Part shown: in pieces, positions 5,283 through 13,185 of the stretch
How the letters are laid out: each line of letters begins with the position of its first letter
Position numbering within the stretch: position 1 is the first letter of the stretch
Assembly (NCBI RefSeq): GCF_000701425.1
Contig: NZ_JNIW01000057.1
Location: forward strand, 6,497-23,336
Direction: 5' to 3'
Source of the DNA: Deinococcus frigens DSM 12807
GTDB taxonomy: Bacteria; Deinococcota; Deinococci; Deinococcales; Deinococcaceae
Length of the DNA stretch: 16,840 bases
Notes under the pieces: generated by a model
The model's input: only the letters and a program-made list of their open reading frames with translations
The model's database searches: none
Told to the model about the DNA's origin: nothing
Made by a program: the position numbers and the translations under genes

Positions 5283-7634
5283 CTAGTTGTGCTCGGGTGA
5301 CGTAGCTGTACCCGCAGCACCTGCCCTTCCACTGCTGCCTGCGCTGGCGCCGCGTCCTCCAGCCTCCCCACCTCTACCGCCTACACTGTAACCATCTTGC
5401 ACGGCATTATTCGTGTAGCTGGTACCGGACGACGAGAAGGCCGGATTGGAGGTGAATATCCCGCCTCCCGATGCACTCCCCGATATACCGCCATCACCGC
5501 CATTACCGCCATTGTAATCAGTACGGGAGCTACTATAACAGGTACTGAGCCCACAACGATAGGAAAAGGTGGTGATGAGATATCCTCCCGCTCCACCGTT
5601 ACCACCCATTGAAAATCCACCGGCAGCCCTATTATTACTCACTTGACTGTCCACTATAGAAAGGTTACCCTCGTTGTATATACCTCCGCCATAACCACTG
5701 CCAGCGTCTCCTCCACGACCGCCCCAGCCTCCTGAATAATATTCGCCACCATAGAAACCATCTCCCCCTCTGCCGCCATTGCCGCCCGAGGCGCTGTTGT
5801 TCATAATCGTGACTCTGATCAGATTGAGCGTGGCTCCATTGTATATCGCGCCGCCATACGCGGTATTACCGCTATTTCCCGAGGCTCCCCAAGCACCGTA
5901 AGGATAAGAAGAGTAGGATGTGGATCCCACAGCTCCATCCGATCCCAAAACACGACTATTACTTATAGTAACACCTTCAAGCTCTAAAGTGCCCATGTTA
6001 GAAATCGCGCCACCTTGGCTCCAAGCAAATCCATTGGTTATGGTGAGTTGGCGCAGTGTCACACTTACCCCCAATGGCACGTCGAACATGCGAGTACCGC
6101 CACCGCCATTCAATGTAACCGCACCAGTGATGGTCAAATTCTTGTCCAAGATAATCTGACTACCAAGCGTAATCGTGCTCACCGATGGTGCAAAGAAAAT
6201 TGCATCTCCGGGAGCGGCACCTGAAACGACGGAACGCAAGCTACCATCACCGGAGTCCGCACTGCTGGTGACAGTTAAGCCATAGGTGAAGGTTGTCGGG
6301 CCAGAAGTACCACCGCTCGTGCTCACCGTGACACCCACCGACCCCGCTGTTCCAGCCGGTACCGTGCCGGTGATCTGCGTTCCCTGTGCGTTCACAGCCT
6401 CGTCAGCCACGTCAGCCGCGCCGAACTTCACCTGGCCGCCGGTGAGGTTGGTGCCGGTCAGGGTGAAGGTGTAGCCGCCCGTTTGCAAGCCCGAGGTCGG
6501 GGTGAGGCTTGAGATGACAGGAACCGGGATGGCGACGGTGACTGTCGTGGCGGGGCTGCTGGCGGCGACGTTTCCGGCCGCATCAAATGCCTTGGCGGTG
6601 TAGCTGTGAGAGCCGTTGTCGGTGAAGGCGTAGGTGATGGTGGAGATGTACGGGCCGGCGGAGGCCGTGGAAAGCAGCGTGCCGCCCTCGTAGAACTCCA
6701 CCCTGCTCACACCCACGTCGTCCGCTGCGGTGGCCGTCAGGGTGACGCTGCCCGCGGCCGTGAAACTGTTGCTCGAGGCGGCGAGGCTCACGGTCGGAGC
6801 AGTGGTGTCGGGGCCGGTGGTGATGATGTAGGTGTCCCACACCCCGCCGTTCGTGACGCCGATGGTCAGGATGCTCGAGACGTCCGTGTTGTAGCTCGGG
6901 CTGGAGGTGAGCTTGATTTGCACGGTGTCCCCGTTCTTCACGGTCGTGCCCGTGCTGGCCACTTCTGCGTTATTCACGATGAGCCTGCCGGCGGTCACGC
7001 TCACCGGCACACTCACCTCCAGGCCACTGACTGTGACCGTGTTCGAGGTGTATTCCGTCGAGCGGGTAGCGCCAGTCTCTGGCGTGAGCGTGAAGGTGGC
7101 CGCCGTCGTGTCGGGGGTGCGGTAGACATTGCAGGTCAGGGTGGTAGTGTTCACCCCGTCGCTGGCCGTGAACACGAAACTGTTGTCACCCACCGCGAGC
7201 GCCTGATCTGGGATGGCGAACGAGCCGGGCGCGCTCACGATGGTGGCGGCTGTCGCGCCGCTTCTGGAGAGCGTGACGCTGACCGAACCCGAGTCGTCGT
7301 TAGCCGTGCCATTCACGAAGGAGACGGTGGCTGTACCCACAACCTGGGTGGCGTCGGGGCAGGTCACGCTCAGCGTCGGCTTCGTCGCGTCCTGAGCCGT
7401 CGTGACCGTATAGGTGCCACTCACACCGCCGATGGTGACGGTTCCGGTGGCCGGGGTGTTGTAGCTCGCGCTGGAGGTCAGCGTCACCTGTACGTGGTCA
7501 CCGTTGTTCACGGTCGGGGTGCCGCCCGTCACCACAGCGTTGTTCACGGTCAGCGTCGCGCCGCTGGAGACCGAGACCGGCGAGGTTCGCAGCAGCGACG
7601 CAGACGGCATCGCCTGCTGGTTTATCGATACCAA
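5283..7634 (-). CDS. 5'-truncated surface protein: Ig-like, IPT/TIG, beta-helix, Gly-rich tail
   Basis: A 783-codon leftward frame. Recognisable sequence starts about residue 14 (TSPVSVSSGATLTVNNAVV). Order: two similar Ig-like modules (about 15-82 and 185-275; both have SVxxGxLxVNNA…NGDxVQ…LTSSxSYNT) separated by another (about 85-170), a bacterial Ig domain (about 285-370), an IPT/TIG domain (about 374-452), a right-handed beta-helix region opened by DSGDGSLRSVV (about 455-600), then Gly-rich GGNGGRGGDG-type repeats to the C-terminus. Such proteins are normally secreted adhesins or cell-wall proteins, yet no signal peptide is present. The first dozen codons are antisense to a methyltransferase remnant, so the 5' end is lost and the ATG at 7634 is probably not native. 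The beta-helix half is more AT-rich: 27 of 60 bases are G/C at 5641-5700 against 40 of 60 at 6361-6420. Probably a pseudogene. Confidence 0.8.
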   Translation of the reverse strand: MVSINQQAMPSASLLRTSPVSVSSGATLTVNNAVVTGGTPTVNNGDHVQVTLTSSASYNTPATGTVTIGGVSGTYTVTTAQDATKPTLSVTCPDATQVVGTATVSFVNGTANDDSGSVSVTLSRSGATAATIVSAPGSFAIPDQALAVGDNSFVFTASDGVNTTTLTCNVYRTPDTTAATFTLTPETGATRSTEYTSNTVTVSGLEVSVPVSVTAGRLIVNNAEVASTGTTVKNGDTVQIKLTSSPSYNTDVSSILTIGVTNGGVWDTYIITTGPDTTAPTVSLAASSNSFTAAGSVTLTATAADDVGVSRVEFYEGGTLLSTASAGPYISTITYAFTDNGSHSYTAKAFDAAGNVAASSPATTVTVAIPVPVISSLTPTSGLQTGGYTFTLTGTNLTGGQVKFGAADVADEAVNAQGTQITGTVPAGTAGSVGVTVSTSGGTSGPTTFTYGLTVTSSADSGDGSLRSVVSGAAPGDAIFFAPSVSTITLGSQIILDKNLTITGAVTLNGGGGTRMFDVPLGVSVTLRQLTITNGFAWSQGGAISNMGTLELEGVTISNSRVLGSDGAVGSTSYSSYPYGAWGASGNSGNTAYGGAIYNGATLNLIRVTIMNNSASGGNGGRGGDGFYGGEYYSGGWGGRGGDAGSGYGGGIYNEGNLSIVDSQVSNNRAAGGFSMGGNGGAGGYLITTFSYRCGLSTCYSSSRTDYNGGNGGDGGISGSASGGGIFTSNPAFSSSGTSYTNNAVQDGYSVGGRGGEAGGRGASAGSSGRAGAAGTATSPEHN

Positions 7635-7860
7635 CTACAACGAGGAAGGCTTCTTCGTGCGCCACGCCTATTTCCTGGGCGCGCAAGACCCCTACACGGC
7701 CCTCAAGACCACCCTGAAAGCCGAGGTCGATGCCGAAGCCTGGAGCAGCCTGAACAGCGACACCAGCCGTCCCTTCGGCAAGCCGGAGACCGGGCGCATT
7801 GCCGTGAAGGTCATCAACCACTTAGGCGACGAGGTCATGAAGGTCTACAGGGTTGGGTAG
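7585..7860 (+). pseudogene. type III-like DNA methyltransferase (Mod), 3' fragment
   Basis: The plus strand encodes DADGIACWFIDTNYNEE, then FFVRHAYFLGAQDPYTALK, and near the end RIAVKVINHLGDEVMKVYRV before TAG at 7858. From memory this matches the C-terminal end of adenine-specific methyltransferases of type III restriction-modification systems (Mod subunits). The DPPY and FxGxG catalytic motifs would lie upstream and are absent: before about 7585 the frame is merely antisense to the Ig-coding gene. Only about 90 of the usual 500-900 residues remain, so it cannot methylate. No res (helicase-nuclease) gene is seen. The join marks a deletion or inversion that also beheaded the neighbouring surface gene. 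Confidence 0.65.
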
Positions 7861-7945
7861 GAGCAGGAGCGGAAGGGGCGGTTCGGTTAGCCAAAGGGGG
7901 TGGAAGGAAGATGGATCGCTGGTCACTCCCCAGCCGAGGCTACTT

Positions 7946-8281
7946 ATGAGGCACACCCTGACCGTGCGCGTCCGTCTCACCGAGGATGCGAGAAAAATCC
8001 ACATGCGGACTACTGGATATATTCCCTCCGAGATCTGGCGGGGACGAATTGACCTGCTTCAGCACACTCCTGATGAGCGTGCATTAATCTTGGAACACAC
8101 CACTGACCTGAAAACGATCAATCTTGTCACAAAAGATAAAACATTAGCTGGATTTGTTGTGTCTGAGATTCCCGCGACACCTGCAGAATGGCTAGGTTTA
8201 CTTCGGGATTACATTAAATATGTGAAAGATGACCCCAACGAGTCAGATTTCGATTGGCTCAATGACGATTCGCCTTTCTAG
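7946..8281 (+). CDS. hypothetical protein, 111 residues
   Basis: I do not recognise the family. The chosen start is the ATG at 7946 with GAGG at 7936-7939, 6 bases upstream; a longer in-frame version from 7853 begins with low-complexity residues and is less likely. The product is soluble, with a basic N-terminus (MRHTLTVRVRLTEDARK) and a very acidic C-terminus (DDPNESDFDWLNDDSPF), and no signal or membrane segment. It starts 85 bp after the Mod remnant on the same strand, so it may be a leftover gene of that restriction-modification locus. Its base composition falls from GC-rich at the start to AT-rich at the end, unlike the flanks, which suggests transfer. The stop codon sits within a 14-bp palindrome. 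Confidence 0.6.
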   Translation: MRHTLTVRVRLTEDARKIHMRTTGYIPSEIWRGRIDLLQHTPDERALILEHTTDLKTINLVTKDKTLAGFVVSEIPATPAEWLGLLRDYIKYVKDDPNESDFDWLNDDSPF

Positions 8282-8286
8282 AAAGG
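8273..8286. repeat. 14-bp perfect palindrome over a stop codon
   Basis: CCTTTCTAGAAAGG reads the same on both strands. The TAG in its centre is the stop codon of the 111-residue gene. A shorter copy, CTTTCTAGAAG, lies 41 bp further at 8315-8325. The pair could be an operator for a dimeric protein or the edge of the next insertion sequence; the sequence does not decide. Confidence 0.6.
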
Positions 8287-8406
8287 TTTAGTGCGGTGAT
8301 TACACTCGCTGAATCTTTCTAGAAGTCTGACCACCATAAAATTACATCCAATAACCGCGAATAGGGGGTGACTCCAACCTCAAAAAATGCGATTGGGACG
8401 GTGCTC

Positions 8407-8961
8407 ATGTGCCGTCTCGATCTGACTTTACTTCCCCTGCCTGACGCTGTCACCGTCCTCGCCCGCTGGATCGCACCTCATATCCCTCCAAAATTGCTTC
8501 ACCCACACGAGAAAATTACCGACGCTGAATTGATCGCCGTCGCCCTTCTCCAGCGGCTGCACAAGGTGCCCCACTTCAGCCGCTGGTGGCGACTGCTCAA
8601 ACTCAATCCCTTTCCGCAGTTCCCGTCCGAGCCTCAGGCCCGTATCCGGCTCGCCCGGTTGACCCGAGTGGTCGAGCAGCTGGCCACCGAAGTCCAGGAA
8701 CTGGACTTCGTCGCAGTCGATTCCGAGCCCCTGCCCGTCTCGACCTTCAAACGTGCTCCACGATGCAAATTCCGTGGAGCTCGTCACGGGTTCAGCACCG
8801 CTGGGCCGGTGTATGGCTTCAAACTCCACGCCTGGAGCGCCCTGAACGGCAAGATCGTGCGATACGAAATTCGTCCTGCCAATGAGCACGACTTCAGCGT
8901 GCTGTGCGAGATGAACCGAGATTGGCCTGGCCTTGCCCCAGTTTTGCGTAGCAGCAGTTAA
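8407..8961 (+). pseudogene. IS982-family transposase, truncated at the C-terminus
   Basis: The reading frame [20 protein letters not shown]… resembles IS982-family DDE transposases. The start at 8407 is preferred to 8368 because the family-like sequence begins there. The first catalytic Asp is in [11 protein letters not shown] (residue 105), followed by the conserved basic stretch [10 protein letters not shown] and the YGFKLHAW segment. The frame then loses homology after about residue 174 (MNRDWP) and ends [10 protein letters not shown]. The second Asp and the Glu of the active site are missing; family members are about 270-300 residues. The break coincides with the probable end of an IS3-family element, so insertion of that element explains the truncation. 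The rest of the gene is not found on the far side. Confidence 0.75.
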
Positions 8962-9270
8962 GCGGCTTCAGCCTGCCGTTCACACTCCGAAGGTGTCAAG
9001 TCGCCCAGCGAGGAGTGGCGGCGCTGCCGGTTGTAGAAAACCTCGATGTATTCAAAGATGTCTCTGCGCGCTTCCCCTCTATTGTTGAATACCTGACCGT
9101 CCAGCAGCTCCCTCTTCAGGGAGCTGAAAAAGCTCTCCAGCACAGCCTTATCCCAGCAATCTCCTTTGCGGCTCATACTTCCCTGTGCGCCAACATGTTG
9201 CAGTTCGGCTTGAAATCGCCTGCTGGCGTACTGACTGCCCCGGTCGCAGTGAATCATTCGCCTGAGGCGA
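8928..9270 (-). mobile_element. IS3-family insertion sequence, one end only
   Basis: One end is placed near 8928, where IS982 homology stops and TGGCCTTGCCCCAGTTTTGC begins; a TG start and a run of C then T are usual for IS3-family terminal repeats. The other end is missing: recognisable transposase stops near 9257-9270 and unrelated sequence follows. Exact borders are inferred. Confidence 0.55.
8958..9257 (-). pseudogene. IS3-family transposase OrfB, C-terminal 99 residues
   Basis: The minus strand encodes [15 protein letters not shown]…, [20 protein letters not shown] and [20 protein letters not shown], ending [10 protein letters not shown]. This is the C-terminal half of the IS3-family DDE integrase core. 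The second catalytic Asp (HCDRG) and the Glu (LESFF) are present with exactly 35 residues between them. The first Asp and the N-terminal helix-turn-helix are absent: upstream the frame runs into antisense of a membrane-protein gene and has no family resemblance. The element is therefore dead. It sits inside the IS982-family gene. Confidence 0.8.
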
Positions 9271-9288
9271 GGAGGCCACACTGACACC

Positions 9289-9669
9289 ATGCCCTGGATA
9301 AACGTGTTCATGCTGCTGGTGGTGGCCCTGTTGGTCGGCTGGGTACCCGTGCTCGGGCCGCTGCTGCTGGGGTTCCTGGCCGGCCGGGTGGCACCAGGCG
9401 TCTGGAGCCTGGGGGTACTGCTGCCGGCCCTCGCAGTGCAGACCTCGGTGCTACTCGCCGCGCGCTGGGTCGCGCAGGGCGTGGCGGCATCGAGCGCCGA
9501 GGGTTGGCTGTGGACAGCGCTGACGTGGCTGAGTGGCCCGCTCTCGGTGGCGCTGGGTCGCCCGCTGGGGGCGGCAGTGGGCGGCAGCGACCCCCTCGGC
9601 TTCCTCCTGCTGTTCACCCTGCCCGTCCTGCCAGGCCTGGTGCTGGGGATACGGAGTGCTCGGCGTTGA
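9289..9669 (+). CDS. small integral membrane protein, unknown function
   Basis: A 126-residue, very hydrophobic protein. About three to four membrane segments are likely: near 4-33 ([20 protein letters not shown], perhaps a hairpin), 38-60, 72-90 and 98-119. The C-terminus is short and basic (IRSARR). No enzymatic motif is visible. The start at 9289 follows GAGGAGG at 9269-9275, 13 bases upstream, which is rather far; an internal ATG at 9310 is an alternative. The gene begins right beside the end of the IS3 fragment, so its native promoter may have been removed. I cannot assign a family. Confidence 0.65.
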   Translation: MPWINVFMLLVVALLVGWVPVLGPLLLGFLAGRVAPGVWSLGVLLPALAVQTSVLLAARWVAQGVAASSAEGWLWTALTWLSGPLSVALGRPLGAAVGGSDPLGFLLLFTLPVLPGLVLGIRSARR

Positions 9670-10212
9670 GGTGGTGGCACTGGCCACAGCGTGGGGCAGG
9701 GCACCGACCAGCAGGAGCGATAGCAACCTTCTGATGATATGTGATTGTGAGCACCACTTCCCTTCATACCAACTAAATCCTGAGCCTCACAAGAGGAAAG
9801 AAATAGGCACACATCACTTGCAAGCCTTACAGGAGGCAGCTTTGACTTGGGCTGGGGCAGGGGGCGCCTAGGATAAGGCCGCCGATGTCATCCAACGTCG
9901 TTCGCCACGTCCTCGGCCAGTCATGCTGGTCAGGGTCACTGATCTGCTCAGCACCGGTGATTCTGAAAACCAGCGCGCCCGGCCGCCAGTGCGGCGCCGC
10001 GCTGGCGGTGCGCTTTGGCCGAAGCACAGCACCGGCCTCTCCACCTGCGGTGACGCCCTCCAGTGACGCGGCGGACGCTGCCACCCTGGCTCCCCTCCCC
10101 ACGACGGGGTCTTGCCGGTGCACTTCCACTGGCCTCTGGACATGTCGATGAAGTCCGTGGGCCGCCACGGGTCAAGACGACCAGAGTGAGGCTGGCCAGT
10201 CCCCCTGAGCCC
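9670..10212. other. 543-bp stretch without a convincing gene
   Basis: This separates the membrane-protein gene from the 3' end of the sensor kinase. On the minus strand at about 9850-9990 a short piece reads like real protein (RPGALVFRITGAEQISDPDQ, then [18 protein letters not shown]), but its longer frame has no supported start and I recognise no family. It could be a gene remnant. No clear promoter or terminator was found here. Confidence 0.4.
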
Positions 10213-12312
10213 TCACTGCCCGTTCGGCAGCGTGAAGCGGAAGATGGCTCCCTGCCCTACCCGTCCCTCAGCGGAGACCTGACCCCCGTGGCGCAGGATG
10301 ATGCGCCGCACCGTGGCCAGCCCGACCCCGGTGCCCTCGAAGTCCTGCTGACCATGCAGGCGCTGGAACACCCCGAACAGCTTGTCCTGGTACAAGGGAT
10401 CGAAGCCGGCGCCGTTGTCGCGCACCGCCACCACCCACTCCTGCAGGCGTTCCTCCGCCCAGACCTCGATGACGGCCAGTTCCCGGCGGCGGGTAAACTT
10501 CACCGCGTTGGCGATCAGGTTGGTCATCACCTGCTGAAGGGTCGCCTGATCCCCCACCACCACCGGGAGTTCGCCCAGCCGCCACTCCACTGCCCGCCCC
10601 CGCAGCTCGGGGGCCACGTCGCGCTGTGCCTGGGCCACCAGCTGTCCGAGATGCACCGGCCGCATGTTGAGCTCCTGCCGGGTGGTGCGCGACAACAGCA
10701 GCATGGCGTCGATCAGCTCGGACATGCGCATAGCAGCGGTGTCCACGACCGTGAGATGGCGCAGGGCCGTGTCGGGATCCTGCTGGCTCAGGGCCTTGCG
10801 CGCCAGCTCGGCAAAACCCGTGACGTGCCGCACCGGGGTGCGCAGGTCGTGGGAGACGCTGTAGGCAAAGGCCTGCAGTTCTTCGTTGGCGGCCCGCAAC
10901 TCGCTGTTGGCGCGCAGCAGTTGCTCGTGGCTGTCAGCCAGCTGCTGTTCCGCCGCCCGGCTCGCGGTCACGTCCCGCATGGTCACCACGGCGCCCAGGG
11001 GCTCTCCGTCTGGCGTGAACATCGGCTGTCCGCTGGCCAGCACCTGCCGCGGTTCCCCCACCGTCGGCCGGATGACCATATCGACCCCCTCCAGCTGTTC
11101 CCCGCGCCACGCCCGGTAGAGCGGCACCTGCTCAGTGTCCAGGGGCGTGACGCCGTCGCCCCCGAACAGGGCATAGTGCCCGGCCCACTCGTCCGGCCGG
11201 AGCGGAGACGCGTCCAGACCGTGGAAGCGGTGGGTGGCGTCGTTGAAGAGCGTCAACACCCCCTGGGCGTCGCAGGCCACCACGCCTTCGGACATGTTCT
11301 GTAAGATCGCGCGCAGGAAGGTGCGCTCCTGCAGGAGTTCAGCCTCCCGCGCGGCCAGCCGCTGGAGGGCGTCAGCGCGTTCCAGGGACAGCGCCAGGCC
11401 GCGCCCCACGGCGCGCACCAGGGCCCGGTCGGGCTCCGCCCACTGACGGGTTTCCCGGAGCCCGACCGACAGCAGGCCGCGCACCTCGCCCTCCACCAGC
11501 AGGGGGTAAATGCACGCCATGCCGTACAGCTCCGAGTGGGGCACGCCCTGCTGCCGGGCGTCCCAGGCGTCAGTGAAGACCGCCTGCCTGACAGCGAGCC
11601 CCTGGGCGATCATCGGCACATCCGCGGTGAAGCCGGCCGCCATCAGGGCGGCCATCTCTGCCGGCACGTCATCACTCCAGACCCGGGCGCACCAGCGCTC
11701 CCCGGCGGGCTCGTAATACCCGATGCTCGCGTCCGCGAACCGCGCCCGCAACACCTCAATGGCCTGGCCCGCCAGACTCAGGACGTCGGCCTGCGTGCCA
11801 ACCGCCTCGGTAAAGGTCACGAACGCGTCCTGGGCCCGCGCCTGTACCTCAATCTGATGGATGCGCGCCTGTACCTGGGCTTCCAGCGTGGCGTTTACGT
11901 CCAGCAGGGCCAGTTCAGCCTCCTTGCGGGCCGTGATGTCCCTGGAGATGGCCAGCAGCTGGGTGACGGCGCCCTGGTCGTCCAGGATCGGGGAGACCTT
12001 GACCGACCACCAGCGGGGCGTGCCCTTGAAGGTGGCCGCCGGCCCTTCGAAGGTGCGGCTGACCCCGGCCCGCGCCTCCTCCAGCGCCTCTTCAAGCTGT
12101 GTGCGCGCCTCGCCTTGCCAGAAGTCCGGCCACAATAGGTGGCGGCACACCTCGAGGTTGTCGATCTCCATCACGGCTTGCCCCCCCGCGTTCATCGACA
12201 GCAGCCAGGCGTCCAGACTCAGCACCTTGATACAGTCGCTGCTCTCGTCGACGATGGTGCGCAGGAGGGCGAGCTCCTCCAGGGGAGTCGACGCGGCCGG
12301 ACGAGGGGTCAC
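10213..12312 (-). CDS. cytosolic sensor histidine kinase (PAS-GAF-PAS-HisKA-HATPase)
   Basis: A 699-residue kinase that autophosphorylates a His on sensing an unknown signal. Domains: PAS about 12-130 (ending ISRDITARKEAE), coiled link, GAF about 165-318, PAS about 335-455 (ending MRDVTASRAAE), coiled coil, HisKA about 480-545, HATPase about 590-697. H-box is SVSHDLRTPV with His488; N-box NLIANAVKFT with Asn602; G1 DNGAGF with Asp632; G2 GTGVGLATV from Gly660. All are intact. No signal peptide or membrane segment, so it is soluble. The start is a GTG at 12312 with AGGGGA 10 bases upstream; no ATG precedes it before an in-frame stop. No response regulator gene is adjacent, so it is an orphan. 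The HisKA resembles those of phytochrome-like kinases, but I see no reason to claim a chromophore. Confidence 0.93.
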   Translation of the reverse strand: MTPRPAASTPLEELALLRTIVDESSDCIKVLSLDAWLLSMNAGGQAVMEIDNLEVCRHLLWPDFWQGEARTQLEEALEEARAGVSRTFEGPAATFKGTPRWWSVKVSPILDDQGAVTQLLAISRDITARKEAELALLDVNATLEAQVQARIHQIEVQARAQDAFVTFTEAVGTQADVLSLAGQAIEVLRARFADASIGYYEPAGERWCARVWSDDVPAEMAALMAAGFTADVPMIAQGLAVRQAVFTDAWDARQQGVPHSELYGMACIYPLLVEGEVRGLLSVGLRETRQWAEPDRALVRAVGRGLALSLERADALQRLAAREAELLQERTFLRAILQNMSEGVVACDAQGVLTLFNDATHRFHGLDASPLRPDEWAGHYALFGGDGVTPLDTEQVPLYRAWRGEQLEGVDMVIRPTVGEPRQVLASGQPMFTPDGEPLGAVVTMRDVTASRAAEQQLADSHEQLLRANSELRAANEELQAFAYSVSHDLRTPVRHVTGFAELARKALSQQDPDTALRHLTVVDTAAMRMSELIDAMLLLSRTTRQELNMRPVHLGQLVAQAQRDVAPELRGRAVEWRLGELPVVVGDQATLQQVMTNLIANAVKFTRRRELAVIEVWAEERLQEWVVAVRDNGAGFDPLYQDKLFGVFQRLHGQQDFEGTGVGLATVRRIILRHGGQVSAEGRVGQGAIFRFTLPNGQ

Positions 12313-13185
12313 GGGTTCGTTGTCCCCTGGCGGGAAGTCGGGCCAGCCGCGGACAGTGGAGGGGTCGGAGTGCTCCTGTACGGATCACCTGCTCGGCCGG
12401 TCATAGCAGCATCCCCAGCGAGCGGGTCGGGATCGACACACGAATACATGCGTCTGAGGATAGCGGAGGGCTTGGCGCTCAGAGCCCTGGGAAGCGACTG
12501 ACGGCCTCACGAATGGGACGGGGGAGAAGTCCAGCACCATGCCGTTCCCCTCGCTCGCTGTCACAAGAGCGCGACCGAGACCTGATGGATCTACCGGTAT
12601 GTGAGCAGCATGGGCTGCTGCATTGCTGCGGCCCGCTCATCCACCGCACGCCCTCCCCTTCCACTCACCCCACCACCTGCCTACGCCAAAACGGAACCTG
12701 CACACCGTCTACAACCAAGGCCACCAGTGGATCAGCAGGGGAGAACCCAGTCGACGGTCAGGCCTCAGCACAGGCAGGCACGAGAAGAACCGAAATGGCA
12801 CGCCTAAATGATGGACATGGCGTCTGCCTGGGCTGGGGCGGGAGGTGGGCGAGGAAGTTTGAGGAAGAAAGCTAGCAGATATCACGGGATATGTTTCAGA
12901 AGCCACTATCCACCGGCAGATCCTTCCTGATGACACCAGGACGCCCTGTGGCCAAGGACTTCCAGACCTCCCAGGGCGCGAGACTCCTCTTGCTGGCCCC
13001 GGCCGGGCTGCGGCACTCGGGCCTGCGCGACCACGAGCTCCAAAGGGCCAAGTGATCAGACCGCGCTGGCCTGGCCGTGACACCCAGGCAGGACACTGAA
13101 ATCCACCCTCAGGGACACTGTCCTTATCCACCGCATCTATTGCCTGGCGTGTGCGGCACGTGCAGCCGAACTTGATCCCATGTGA
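12313..13185. other. 870-bp gene-poor interval
   Basis: Several open frames exist on both strands, as expected in GC-rich DNA, but none has a recognisable domain or a good start signal. Small items seen: a near-perfect DnaA-box-like TTATCCACC at 13124-13132 (isolated), a small dyad GGACACTGTCC near 13113-13123, and a candidate 54-codon gene at 12891-13055. The interval contains the promoter of the sensor kinase, which I could not locate. Confidence 0.4.
12891..13055 (+). CDS. possible small gene, 54 residues
   Basis: An ATG at 12891 opens a frame ending in TGA at 13055 that reads MFQKPLSTGRSFLMTPGRPV…, with a Leu-rich middle (GARLLLLAPAGLRHSGLRDH) and a basic end. No ribosome site lies at normal distance; TATCAC at 12880-12885 could be a leaderless -10, 5 bases before the ATG. 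I recognise no family. It may be a gene fragment or chance. Confidence 0.2.
   Translation: MFQKPLSTGRSFLMTPGRPVAKDFQTSQGARLLLLAPAGLRHSGLRDHELQRAK

Noticed and set aside
6606..7949. Long plus-strand frame (447 codons) opposite the Ig-like gene.
   Set aside because: Composition dominated by Arg/Gly/His; it is antisense to recognised Ig-like domains and crosses the Mod remnant in the wrong frame.
9451..9726. Minus-strand frame beginning with a signal-peptide-like segment ([17 protein letters not shown]).
   Set aside because: It needs a TTG start with no properly spaced ribosome site, and the rest is plainly antisense to the membrane-protein gene, giving low-complexity Gln/Glu/Arg sequence.
9837..9867. 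TTGACT following an AGGAGG near 9830, considered as a promoter or small gene start.
   Set aside because: No -10 at a usable distance, and the TTG frame ends after nine codons.
10063..11304. 413-codon plus-strand frame opposite the sensor kinase.
   Set aside because: Antisense to the conserved HisKA and HATPase motifs and without recognisable domains.
13124..13132. DnaA-box-like TTATCCACC.
   Set aside because: A single 8-of-9 match far from the iterons is expected by chance.
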